This document shows positions 51,561 to 59,437 of a stretch of DNA of 64,000 nt, piece after piece. Origin of the DNA: Sulfurifustis variabilis. GTDB taxonomy: Bacteria; Pseudomonadota; Gammaproteobacteria; Acidiferrobacterales; Sulfurifustaceae. The notes beneath the pieces were generated by a model, which was not told the DNA's origin, searched no databases, and saw only the letters and a list, made by a program, of their open reading frames with translations. The stretch lies in NCBI RefSeq assembly GCF_002355415.1, contig NZ_AP014936.1:1364001-1428000 (forward strand). Direction: 5' to 3'. The position numbers and the translations under genes were made by a program. The number at the start of each line of letters is the position of its first letter. The first letter of the stretch is position 1.

Positions 51561-51656
51561 TCCCGGTTCACGAAGGCGTCGGTCTCCGTTCGGTCGCGCG
51601 GGCGGAGAAGGGGACGCTCGGCGTTTGAATCACGAAGGGTAGAGGAGCAGGCAGAG

Positions 51657-52118
51657 GTGCAGGCACGGGCAATGCGCAGGCGCACGAGGGTTGCGCGTCG
51701 CACGTCGGCCGCGACGGCGCTCGTTCTCGCGCTAGTGGGATGCGCGACCGACGAGCGCGCCGCGCAGACGTCCCTGTCCGGAGAACAGGTCTACCGGGAG
51801 ACATGCAGCGCGTGCCACGCGACGGGCGTCGCCAACGCGCCCCGGTTGGGCGACCGGAAGGCGTGGGCACCGCTCGTCGAGGAGGGGCAGGCCGTGCTCA
51901 CCGCCCATGCCTGGGTCGGCGTGCGGGCCATGCCGCCGGGAGGCGGAAGGCCCGACCTGTCGCTGCTCGAGTTCGGCCGCGCCGCCGCGTACATGGCGCG
52001 TGCGGCGGGAGAACGCTGGGAGGACCCCGACGCCGAGATGCTCGAGCGCATCCGCGAGGAAGAGGAGAAGCGCGTCGAGGAGCTCCGCGCGAAGAAGGAA
52101 TCAGGGACCGGTTCCTGA
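51657..52118 (+). CDS. Second c5-type cytochrome lipoprotein
   Basis: The 153-residue protein has a basic start and lipobox-like LVGC (MRRRTRVARRTSAATALVLA LVGC), haem site CSACH, ATGVANAPRLGDRKAWAPLV, and Met ligand AMPPGGG. A charged, probably coiled C-terminal helix of about 40 residues (DAEMLERIREEEEKRVEELR) is unusual for this family. The GTG at 51657 has GGAG upstream; ATG 51672 is the alternative. It is paralogous to the gene 97 bp upstream. Confidence 0.85.
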   Translation: MQARAMRRRTRVARRTSAATALVLALVGCATDERAAQTSLSGEQVYRETCSACHATGVANAPRLGDRKAWAPLVEEGQAVLTAHAWVGVRAMPPGGGRPDLSLLEFGRAAAYMARAAGERWEDPDAEMLERIREEEEKRVEELRAKKESGTGS

Positions 52119-52227
52119 AGGCTCGCCCCTGCGACCGCCGGGCCGCGCAGACGCGGCCGCTGCGGCGGACACTGCGGGCAAAATGGGCGACAATGCCCCG
52201 ATCGCGTGTCCCGGACCCCCTTCGCTG

Positions 52228-52668
52228 ATGTCGGTGTTCCGTCTCTTTTTCGTCGTCGTTCTGCTCGTCGCGCTGGCGGAGATCTATCTGTTCGCGAAGG
52301 TCGGGCAGCTCATCGGCGCGACGAACACCGTCCTGCTGGTCGTGCTCACCGCCTTCGTCGGCGTCGTGCTCCTGCGGTTGCAGGGTTTCGTGACGGTGAA
52401 CCGCGTGCGCGGCGCGCTCGCGCGCGGCGAGCTTCCCGCTCTCCCGCTGCTCGAGGGGTTCGGCCTGCTGGTGGCCGGAGGCCTCCTGCTGCTTCCCGGA
52501 TTCCTTACCGACGCCGTCGGCCTCGCCCTGTTCGTGCCCGGGATTCGCCGGGCGGTGATCCGCCGGCTCGTCGGCTCCTCGCTGATGCCGCGCCCGCCGG
52601 TCGGGCCGGCGCCGGAGCGGCGCGGCCCGCGCGTCATCGAAGGCGAAGTGACGCGCCGCGACGACTGA
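52228..52668 (+). CDS. fxsA: FxsA family membrane protein
   Basis: The 146-residue protein has FLFAKVGQLIGATNTVLLVV-like FxsA motifs (here EIYLFAKVGQLIGATNTVL), LLEGFGLLVAGGLLLLPGFL and TDAVGLALFVPGIRR. It has three to four helices and a polar tail. FxsA in E. coli relieves phage T7 exclusion by F-plasmid PifA. Its normal role is unknown. Confidence 0.9.
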   Translation: MSVFRLFFVVVLLVALAEIYLFAKVGQLIGATNTVLLVVLTAFVGVVLLRLQGFVTVNRVRGALARGELPALPLLEGFGLLVAGGLLLLPGFLTDAVGLALFVPGIRRAVIRRLVGSSLMPRPPVGPAPERRGPRVIEGEVTRRDD

Positions 52669-52680
52669 CGGAGCCCCGTC

Positions 52681-53834
52681 CTGCTCAGTACCCTCGCCAT
52701 CGCCCACTACCGCTCGCTGCGCAACCTGGTCGTTCCGCTGCAGCGGCTCAACCTGATCACCGGCGCCAACGGGACCGGCAAGTCCAGCGTCTACCGGGCG
52801 CTCCGGCTGCTCGCCGAGCCGGCGTCATCCCGTCGCTCGCGCGCGAGGGCGGGCTGCAGTCGACGCTTTGGGCAGGGCCGGAAAAGTTCGGCCGCGCGGT
52901 GCTGCGCGGCGAGCACGCGGTCGAGGGCACGGCCCGCAGGGACGCGGTGAACCTCCGCCTCGGCTTCGCCGGCGAGGACTTCGGCTATGCGATCGACCTC
53001 GGTCTTCCGACACCGAGCCGCTCGGCCTTCGCCCTCGATCCCGTGATCAAGCGCGAGTGCATCTGGAGCGGCCCGGTGCTGCGCCCGGCGCGGCTCCTGG
53101 TCGATCGCCGCGGCCCGGTGGTGAGCATCAAGGGCGACGACGGGGAGTGGAAGACGATCGGGCAACACCTCCCGACCTTCGACAGCATGCTGACGCAGTT
53201 CGCCGATCCGCAGAACGCGCCCGAGATGCTGAGGCTGCGCGAGCGGATCCGCTCGTGGCGCTTTTACGACCACTTCCGGACGGACGCCTCGGCGCCGGCG
53301 CGGAGGCCGCAGATCGGCACGCACACGCCGATACTCGGCAACGACGGCGCGGATCTCGCCGCGGCGCTGCAGACCGTCCGCGAGATCGGCGACGCGGCGG
53401 CGCTCGACGAGGCGGTCGAGGACGCGTTTCCCGGGTGCCGCGTCTCGATCGTCGACACGGACGGCCGGTTCGAGACCACGATGCACCAGCACGGGCTGCT
53501 CCGGCCGCTCCGGGCGGCGGAGCTCTCCGACGGCACGATCCGCTACCTGCTCTGGATCGCCGCGCTCCTCACGCCGCGGCCGCCCGAGCTGCTCGTACTC
53601 AACGAGCCCGAGACCAGCCTGCACCCGGACCTGCTTCCCGCCCTCGGGCGCCTGATCGCGCGCGCGGCGGGGCAATCGCAGGTGTTCGTGGTGTCGCACG
53701 CCTCGCGCCTGATCTCGGCCCTGGAGCAGCAGCCGGATTGTCACTCCATCCTGCTCGAGAAGGAGCTCGGCGAGACGCGTGTCGCGGGCATGCGCGCGCT
53801 GGACGGTCCCGCCTGGCATTGGCCGGCCCGCTAG
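52681..53834 (+). pseudogene. RecF/OLD-like AAA ATPase gene with frameshift and CTG start
   Basis: The N-terminal part (LLSTLAIAHYRSLRNLVVPL, Walker A TGANGTGKSSVYRALRLLAE) lies in one frame from 52681. From about 52815 the protein continues in the next frame back: GVIPSLAREGGLQSTLWAGP to LLVLNEPETSLHPDLLPALG (Walker B) and VFVVSHASRLISALE. The joint fits a loss of 1 (or 4) bases. The expected start codon position is CTG with GGAG 7 bases upstream. Total coding length of about 385 residues matches this predicted ATPase family. It is either a young pseudogene or a sequencing error. Confidence 0.8.
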
Positions 53835-53946
53835 CGGTTCAACGAAATTCTGTCCCGCTCGACGGGAGGAGGGCGGGGAAGGGAAGAGGCATGGCGGCGC
53901 ACACTTCCACCGTTCCTTGCACGGCTGTCGTTTCCCGGGCGCGCCA

Positions 53947-54351
53947 ATGACGGATCCGCTCGCGAAGCGCAAGAAACCCCGGGTCGTGTCCGCGATCGTG
54001 CTGGGAGCGCTGCTCCCGCTGCTCGCGCTGGCGGTTCTCTGGCCGCACGTGGGGGTCGTGACCGCCGTGCTGGTCTTCGTCGCCGGCGCGCTTCTGGCTT
54101 TCGTGGCGGATTCGCGCCTGCAGGCGCTCACGCCCAGGGAGGAGATGGTGGGGCGCGAGGGCGTCGTCGCGTATCCGTTCAGGCAGGACGCGAACGGCGT
54201 CTATCTCGGCAACGTGCAGATCGGCACGGAAAGCTGGACCGCGACCGCGGCGGAGGCGGATGCCCCCGGGCTGACCGCCGGCCGCAGGATCCGGGTAACG
54301 GATATCGAAGGTCTGGTGCTGCGCGTGCGGCCGCTCGACCGACGCGGATGA
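53947..54351 (+). CDS. Small membrane protein with NfeD-like domain
   Basis: The 134-residue protein has two membrane helices (about 14-34 and 38-54) followed by a soluble OB-fold-like part: REEMVGREGVVAYPFR, GTESWTATAAEADAPGLTAG, RIRVTDIEGLVLRVRPL. The V-DIEGL-L-V ending is the NfeD C-terminal signature. NfeD proteins partner with stomatin-like proteins or membrane proteases; no such gene lies adjacent. Confidence 0.75.
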   Translation: MTDPLAKRKKPRVVSAIVLGALLPLLALAVLWPHVGVVTAVLVFVAGALLAFVADSRLQALTPREEMVGREGVVAYPFRQDANGVYLGNVQIGTESWTATAAEADAPGLTAGRRIRVTDIEGLVLRVRPLDRRG

Positions 54352-54373
54352 CACGAACGGCGACCGGTCGTCG

Positions 54374-55069
54374 CTAGACGGCCAGGCGCAACCAGCGCCT
54401 TCCGGACGCCCGTTCGACCGCGAGTTGCGTCGCGGTGGGAACGAAGCGGTACGTCAGGTAGCACACGTCGCGCACGTTCGAAAGCGCCTCCGGCGCGAAG
54501 ACGTTGCAGTTGGTCCCGTCGCAGCGCGCCGACTTCACCAGCAGCCCGTTCTGCCGCTGCTCGTGCAGGTAACGCCCGACCGGATGCGTGAAGCCGTAGC
54601 TGTCCGGATCGACGAGCCCCGGGAACATCGCCTCCTTGCCGCGGAGGTCGACGAGGAGCGCGTTCACGCGCGCGCGGAAAAGCCGGCGTTCCGCGCGGAT
54701 CTCGCGGTCGTAATCCGGGAAGCTGTCGCGCACGAAGCGGACCCAGTGGTAGACCGTTTCGTGCACGGTCGTTTCGAGCTCCAGCGAGCCGTACCACACG
54801 CCGTAGAGCGTGCCATCGCTGAAGCGCGTGACGTGCCAGTTCTCGGGGACGAAGGGGAAGGTGATGACCGTGCCGTAGTCGAAAGGCCGGGCGATCAACG
54901 GCGGGAAGCCGCTCGCCGGCCCCTCCGAGGCCGCCTGCGCGCAGGCGCGATCGGCTTTGGAGGGAGAGAGGTCGTCGAACAGGTCCTGCGACTCCCGGAT
55001 CGACTTGATGTTGCGGAAGGCGTCGTCGTCGAACGGGACGACCGTGTCGAGCAGCTCCGCGGGCAGCAC
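54374..55069 (-). CDS. RES-domain toxin (NAD+ phosphorylase family)
   Basis: The 231-residue RES-family protein has TRFSDGTLYGVWYGSLELET (R82, Y89) and TVHETVYHW (E104), which form the conserved polar pocket. RES toxins degrade cellular NAD+. The gene lies 3 bp downstream of an Xre/MbcA-like antitoxin gene on the same strand, the standard order for RES-Xre systems. The C-terminal NVRDVCYLTYRFVPT is also typical. It appears intact. Confidence 0.87.
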   Translation of the reverse strand: MLPAELLDTVVPFDDDAFRNIKSIRESQDLFDDLSPSKADRACAQAASEGPASGFPPLIARPFDYGTVITFPFVPENWHVTRFSDGTLYGVWYGSLELETTVHETVYHWVRFVRDSFPDYDREIRAERRLFRARVNALLVDLRGKEAMFPGLVDPDSYGFTHPVGRYLHEQRQNGLLVKSARCDGTNCNVFAPEALSNVRDVCYLTYRFVPTATQLAVERASGRRWLRLAV

Positions 55070-55072
55070 GCG

Positions 55073-55489
55073 CTAGCGCCCGCGCTCGAAGTCGAGGTAG
55101 CGGCGCACGGCGACGATGCCGAGGTACCCCTGCTCGCGCATGATGTCGAGCGGCGAGCGTCCGCCGAAGCGGCGGTTCGGCGCGCTCACCCACCGGTAAA
55201 CCAGATCCCGGTTGTGCGGGAAAATGATGCGCAGGGACTTGTGGATCGCGAGCAGGTGACCCGCGCGCTCGAGCATGTCGCGGTTGGGGGCGAGGGGCTC
55301 GCCCTTGCGGTAGCGGCTGACGGCCGAGCGCGAGTCGGGGGAGAGCCCGAGGAGCGCGGCCTGATCGACGGCGCTCAGCGCCCACAGCTCGAAGAGCTTC
55401 GTGATCTGTCGGGCGAGCGCCACGCGAGCCGGACGGCTCTCGAGGTTCGCCTTCGGGACCGTGGGCTGGACGTGCGCGATGCCGGTCAT
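55073..55489 (-). CDS. Xre/MbcA/ParS-type antitoxin
   Basis: The 138-residue protein has an N-terminal Xre-like helix-turn-helix (LFELWALSAVDQAALLGLSP, SRSAVSRYRKGEPL) and a C-terminal toxin-binding domain. This ends FGGRSPLDIMREQGYLGIVA, VRRYLDFERGR, the usual DUF2384 pattern. It neutralises the RES toxin and represses the pair. The ATG at 55489 is chosen because the upstream frame reads through a candidate operator. Confidence 0.87.
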   Translation of the reverse strand: MTGIAHVQPTVPKANLESRPARVALARQITKLFELWALSAVDQAALLGLSPDSRSAVSRYRKGEPLAPNRDMLERAGHLLAIHKSLRIIFPHNRDLVYRWVSAPNRRFGGRSPLDIMREQGYLGIVAVRRYLDFERGR

Positions 55490-55512
55490 GGGGCGGGAGA
55501 AACGTATTGTCT

Positions 55513-55538
55513 GGTACAGGTATAGTACTAGTCGGTAC
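55513..55538. promoter_or_regulatory. Candidate operator of the RES-Xre pair
   Basis: Three GTAC motifs (55514, 55525, 55535) are spaced 10-11 bp apart, and the middle one lies in the palindrome TAGTACTA. They lie 24-49 bp upstream of the antitoxin start and would fall on one face of the helix. Autoregulation is inferred. Confidence 0.4.
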
Positions 55539-55571
55539 GCCGCGCCACAAGGCGGCCCCAAACCGCGGGGC

Positions 55572-55799
55572 TCAACCGGGCGGCCGGAGAGCGGCAGGGG
55601 CGTCCCCGCCGTATCGGCTGCAAAACCGCTCCGCGATCCGCCACAACTGGTCGGTCAGGAGTGTCCTGACTTTTTCCCGGATGGCCGTCTCGACCGGGCC
55701 GTAGCAGGCCTCGGCGATTCCGCCGGCAATGCAGGCGAGCGTGTCGCTGTCCCCGCCGAGCGAGTCGGCGTTGCGCACGGCGTGCACGCGCCAACCTTC
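55572..55799 (-). pseudogene. ADP-ribosylglycohydrolase, C-terminal remnant
   Basis: Minus-strand codons read VHAVRNADSLGGDSDTLACI, AGGIAEACYGPVETAIREKV and TLLTDQLWRIAERF before a stop. The GGDSDT..AC.AG.IAEA..G pattern is the metal-binding C-terminus of ADP-ribosylglycohydrolases (DraG family), normally about 250-300 residues. Only about 75 residues remain; the upstream sequence shows no further similarity and is taken over by the divergent MBL-fold gene. It is a dead fragment next to an NAD-degrading toxin pair. Confidence 0.75.
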
Positions 55800-55917
55800 A
55801 ATCCCGCGCGGACGCAGGAGGTTCTCTTCCGCGTATCGGTTGTTCCGATGGACGGGGCGTATAGTGAAAATCGCAGTGTGCGCTGGAACCGGAAACGAGG
55901 AAGAGAGGAGGTGGACG

Positions 55918-56982
55918 ATGAACACGAGACGCGGTGTCGGCTGGTTGATCAGCGCGGCGCTCCTGGCCGGAGGCGCGATGAACGCGACCGGGGCCGAGCG
56001 TGCGCCGGGCGGCATGGAGTCGAAAGCGGCGCGGATCACCGTTCTCTACGACGCCTTCGGCAAGGCGTCCGACATGAAGAAGGACTGGGGTTTCGCCGCG
56101 TACATCGAGTACGGCGGCAAGCGCGTGCTGTTCGACACGGGCAACAACGCCGACGTCTTCGCGCACAACGTGAAGGCCAAGGGGATCGACCTGACGAAGC
56201 TCGACTTCGCCGTCGTCTCCCACCGCCACGGCGACCACACCAGCGGCCTGAATCACCTCGTGCGCACGAACCCGAACCTGACGATCTACGCGCCGCAGGA
56301 GAACTTCGGCGTCTTCGGCGCGGCCCTGCCCGGAACCTTCTACCGGCGCAACGAGTCGCTGCCTCCCGAAATGCGCTACTTCGACGGGAACCCGCCGCAG
56401 ACCATGCGCTTCGGCACGCCGTGGCCGCAGGGCAACTTCACCTGGGTGGCGAAACAGACGGAGATCGCGCCCGGGTTCCACCTCATCGCGCTGCGCGGAC
56501 CGTGGGGCGTCGATCTCGACGTGATCGAGCTCTCGCTCGCCATCGACACGCCGGAGGGCATCGTGCTGGTGGTGGGCTGCAGCCATCCCACCATCGAAAA
56601 GATCGTCGAGGCGGCGCGCACGACGATCGCCAGGCCCATTCACCTCGTTGTCGGCGGCACCCATCTGCTTCCGGCGAAGGACGACGAGATCGCCCGCATC
56701 GCCCTGTCGCTCAAGGACCACGCGAAGGTCGCCTGGATCGCGCCGGTCCACTGCACGGGCGAGCCGGCCTTCGAGATCCTGAAAAGGACCTTCGGCGACC
56801 GCTACCTCTACGCCGGTCTCGGCACCACGATCACCTCCGGTCCCGACGTGAAGTCGCTGTCCGCCGACGGCACGCCGCACACGCACGCGATGGATGCGGA
56901 GGACCGCCGGCGCTACCGGCAGTTGCTCGCGCACAGCGACGACAACCCGGCGAGGCTCGTGGCGCACGACCATCGGCACTGA
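55918..56982 (+). CDS. Exported MBL-fold metallohydrolase
   Basis: The 354-residue protein has a possible signal peptide (MNTRRGVGWLISAALLAGGA). It has the metallo-beta-lactamase fold with metal site VVSHRHGDHTSGLNHL, VVGCSHPTIEKIVE and WIAPVHCTGEPAFEILKRTF. The GCSHPG-like and HCTG motifs resemble the DHPS-like MBL group (7,8-dihydropterin phosphate synthase-like). The reaction is unknown. Ribosome site AGGAGG precedes the ATG by 7 bases. Confidence 0.85.
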   Translation: MNTRRGVGWLISAALLAGGAMNATGAERAPGGMESKAARITVLYDAFGKASDMKKDWGFAAYIEYGGKRVLFDTGNNADVFAHNVKAKGIDLTKLDFAVVSHRHGDHTSGLNHLVRTNPNLTIYAPQENFGVFGAALPGTFYRRNESLPPEMRYFDGNPPQTMRFGTPWPQGNFTWVAKQTEIAPGFHLIALRGPWGVDLDVIELSLAIDTPEGIVLVVGCSHPTIEKIVEAARTTIARPIHLVVGGTHLLPAKDDEIARIALSLKDHAKVAWIAPVHCTGEPAFEILKRTFGDRYLYAGLGTTITSGPDVKSLSADGTPHTHAMDAEDRRRYRQLLAHSDDNPARLVAHDHRH

Positions 56983-57002
56983 ACGACGGCGGGACGACGC
57001 GC

Positions 57003-57818
57003 TCACGGGGGCAGGCGATAGACCCCGAGGTCCCCGCGCCAGGCGGCGAGGTGGCTTCCCTCGGGCAGCGCCTCGCGCCGGCCGATCACGAACGCGCCGC
57101 CGGGGCGCAGGCGCGCGAGCAGGCGTCCGAGGGTCTCGCGCTGCAGGGCGGCGTCGAAGTACGTGAAGGCGAGATTCCGGCAGAGGATCAGATCGAAGCG
57201 CCGGTCAGGGAGCGCGGTGCGCACGTCCTGGCGCTCGAAACGCACGCCGGTTCGATACGGCTCCCGCAGGCAGTAGCGTCCGTCGATCCGGTCGAACGCC
57301 GCCGCGCTCCAGGCCGGAGGCAGGAGCTTGATGCTGCTGGAGGGATAGCAGGCGGTGGCCGCGCGTTGCAGCACCGTGGCATCGACGTCCGTCGCCAGGA
57401 TATCCAGGCCGATGCCGGGCATGGGCACGCTCCGGCCGAGCCGCCAGGCGAGGAGCAGCGTGTACGGCTCCTCGCCCGAGGCGCAACCTATGCTCCACGC
57501 CCGCATGCTCGGCTCGTGTCGCTCTCGCGCCTGCTGCGACAGCGCGGGAAGCACGGCGTCCGCCAGGAAATCGAACACCGCCTTGTCGCGGTAGAACACC
57601 GAGATGGTGATCCGGCACAGGCCATCGAGGATCGCCCATTCGTCGGGACGGCGCTCGAGATGCGCGCGGTAGGCGTCGATGTCGGTCAGGTGAAGCGCGC
57701 GCATCCGCGCGTCGACGCGGCGGCACACCTGCCGGCGCACCCTCCGGAAGCCGGGCCAGCGCAGGTGCAATCGGGGCAGGGCCCATTGCAGAAAGGTCAC
57801 GCATTCCTCGTCGCGCAT
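57003..57818 (-). CDS. CheR-type methyltransferase
   Basis: The 271-residue protein has the CheR layout: an N-terminal helical domain, ITISVFYRDKAVFDFLADAV, SAM site RAWSIGCASGEEPYTLLLAW, LDILATDVDATVL, and RRFDLILCRNLAFTYFD. CheR methylates chemoreceptor glutamates. No chemotaxis genes are adjacent, so it may serve another signalling system. The ATG at 57818 is chosen as the start of conserved sequence; 57851 is possible. Confidence 0.87.
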   Translation of the reverse strand: MRDEECVTFLQWALPRLHLRWPGFRRVRRQVCRRVDARMRALHLTDIDAYRAHLERRPDEWAILDGLCRITISVFYRDKAVFDFLADAVLPALSQQARERHEPSMRAWSIGCASGEEPYTLLLAWRLGRSVPMPGIGLDILATDVDATVLQRAATACYPSSSIKLLPPAWSAAAFDRIDGRYCLREPYRTGVRFERQDVRTALPDRRFDLILCRNLAFTYFDAALQRETLGRLLARLRPGGAFVIGRREALPEGSHLAAWRGDLGVYRLPP

Positions 57819-57907
57819 CGATTGGCCCCCGCGCGGGCCCGAAACGACCATGCTATCAGTTCGACGCCGGCGAGATGGGGGCGCGTCGGACCGGAGGAGG
57901 AGCAGCG

Positions 57908-58309
57908 ATGCGCGTGCGCAGATCGAGGACCGTGAGCGTGCCGATCGAGTGCCCGCCCAGGGCGGTGTACGAGTTCGTCGTGAAGCCGGAGAACCTCCCG
58001 CTGTGGGCAACGGCGTTCTGCCGTTCCGTGCGCCAATCCGGGGACGAATGGATCGTGGAGACACCGGACGGCCCGATGACGATCGAGTTCGTCCGCACGA
58101 ACGATCTCGGCGTGCTGGACCACTACGTGAGCCCGGCCCCCGGCGTTCAGGTCTTCAACCCGATGCGGGTGGTGCCGAATGCGGACGGCAGCGAGGTGAT
58201 CTTCACGCTGTTTCAGCCGCCCGAGGTCTCCGACGAGCGATTTGCCGGGGATGCGGCCCTGGTCGAGCGCGATCTGCGCACGCTCAAGCGCGTCCTGGAA
58301 CAACGTTGA
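57908..58309 (+). CDS. SRPBCC family protein
   Basis: The 133-residue protein has a START/SRPBCC fold: RTVSVPIECPPRAVYEFVVK, PENLPLWATAFCRSVR, VQVFNPMRVVPNADGSEVIF, and a long C-terminal helix. It would hold a small hydrophobic ligand; none is known. GGAGGAGGAG directly precedes the ATG at 57908. Confidence 0.82.
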   Translation: MRVRRSRTVSVPIECPPRAVYEFVVKPENLPLWATAFCRSVRQSGDEWIVETPDGPMTIEFVRTNDLGVLDHYVSPAPGVQVFNPMRVVPNADGSEVIFTLFQPPEVSDERFAGDAALVERDLRTLKRVLEQR

Positions 58310-58451
58310 TACCTTAATATACCGGTGCCGGCGACGAGGCCGGCCGGTACGCCGGTTTCCGTTCCCTGCGTGTCCACCCGAGCCCGAGCGAAGCCGGTTT
58401 CGCCGTTCCGGGCCGGTTTTGGTCCTTTCGTCGGCACGGCGCGGACGCCAG

Positions 58452-58480
58452 TGACGGCCGATCGAACGGCGGGCTAGAAT
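58452..58480 (+). promoter_or_regulatory. Sigma-70-like promoter of the ATP-grasp-like gene
   Basis: TGACGG and TAGAAT are separated by 17 bp, with the -10 ending 12 bp before the ATG. Transcription would begin about 5-6 bases before the start codon, so the mRNA is nearly leaderless. No ribosome site is seen. Confidence 0.5.
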
Positions 58481-58492
58481 CGCGCCGCCCTT

Positions 58493-59422
58493 ATGCCCAT
58501 CGTCGAAAAAGATCCGTGGCGCGAGCAGTACTTCGCCGGCGTTTCCTGTCCCGCCCACGTCTACATTCCCACCGACGACACGCTGGCGTGGCAGCTCAAT
58601 CCGAACCACCGCTGGGTCTATAACAAGCTCCTCGTCTGCGAGACGCAGGGCCTCGTGCACGCGCCGCACGACGTTCCGCCGGCGGCGTTCCCGGTCTTCA
58701 GCAAGCCGATCTACAACCTGCGCGGAATGGGCACGGGCAGTCGCGTCGTGCGGGACGCCGCGGAGTACGAGCGCACCCAGGCGCCCGGCCACTTCTGGAT
58801 GCCGATGCTCGAAGGCGAGCACGTGAGCAGCGACGCCGTCGTCGTCGCCGGCGAGCCGGTCTGGTGGCGGCACAGCGTCGGCGTGCCGCTCGTCGACGGC
58901 ATGTTCGATTACTGGACCGTGCTGGCGGACGCGCGGCCGCGGATCGAGTCGCGTTGCGGCGACTGGCTGCGCCGCCACCTCGCGGGCTACACGGGCTGCA
59001 TCAATCTCGAGACCATCGGAGCGACGATCATCGAGGTGCACCTGCGCTTCGCGGACCAGTGGCCCGATCTCTACGGCGCGAACTGGATCGACGCGGTGGT
59101 TCGCCTGTACGCCGAGGGCCGCTGGGAGTACGACGAGGCCTGCCGACGGGACGCGTACAGCGTGGTGCTCTTCGGAGCGCACGGCAGGCCTTACGATCAT
59201 CCGCCCGAACCGGTCACCGACCGGTTGCTCAGCCATCCGGGCCTCTCCAGCATCCAGATCACCTTCGACCCGGACCGTCCCGCGGAGCTGCACGCCATGC
59301 CCCCGGGAGGGTTTCGCCTTGCCGTCGTCAACGCCTGGGACCTCGAGGCGGGTCGGGCGGCGCGGGAGGAGCTGGCGGCGTGGTTCGGGCGCGGCACCTT
59401 CGGCGAGCTGCGCAGCGCCTGA
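58493..59422 (+). CDS. ATP-grasp-like protein of unknown function
   Basis: The 309-residue soluble protein opens MPIVEKDPWREQYFAGVSCP. Two segments recall ATP-grasp enzymes: HFWMPMLEGEHVSSDAVVVA (the EGEHVS-D turn) and GCINLETIGATIIEVHLRFA (the metal-binding E..G..IIEVH/N pattern). The nucleotide-binding N-terminal lobe is short. The ligase substrate is unknown; the assignment is inference from these motifs. It is preceded by its own promoter and not in an operon. Confidence 0.6.
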   Translation: MPIVEKDPWREQYFAGVSCPAHVYIPTDDTLAWQLNPNHRWVYNKLLVCETQGLVHAPHDVPPAAFPVFSKPIYNLRGMGTGSRVVRDAAEYERTQAPGHFWMPMLEGEHVSSDAVVVAGEPVWWRHSVGVPLVDGMFDYWTVLADARPRIESRCGDWLRRHLAGYTGCINLETIGATIIEVHLRFADQWPDLYGANWIDAVVRLYAEGRWEYDEACRRDAYSVVLFGAHGRPYDHPPEPVTDRLLSHPGLSSIQITFDPDRPAELHAMPPGGFRLAVVNAWDLEAGRAAREELAAWFGRGTFGELRSA

Positions 59423-59437
59423 ACGGCGCCGGGCGGG

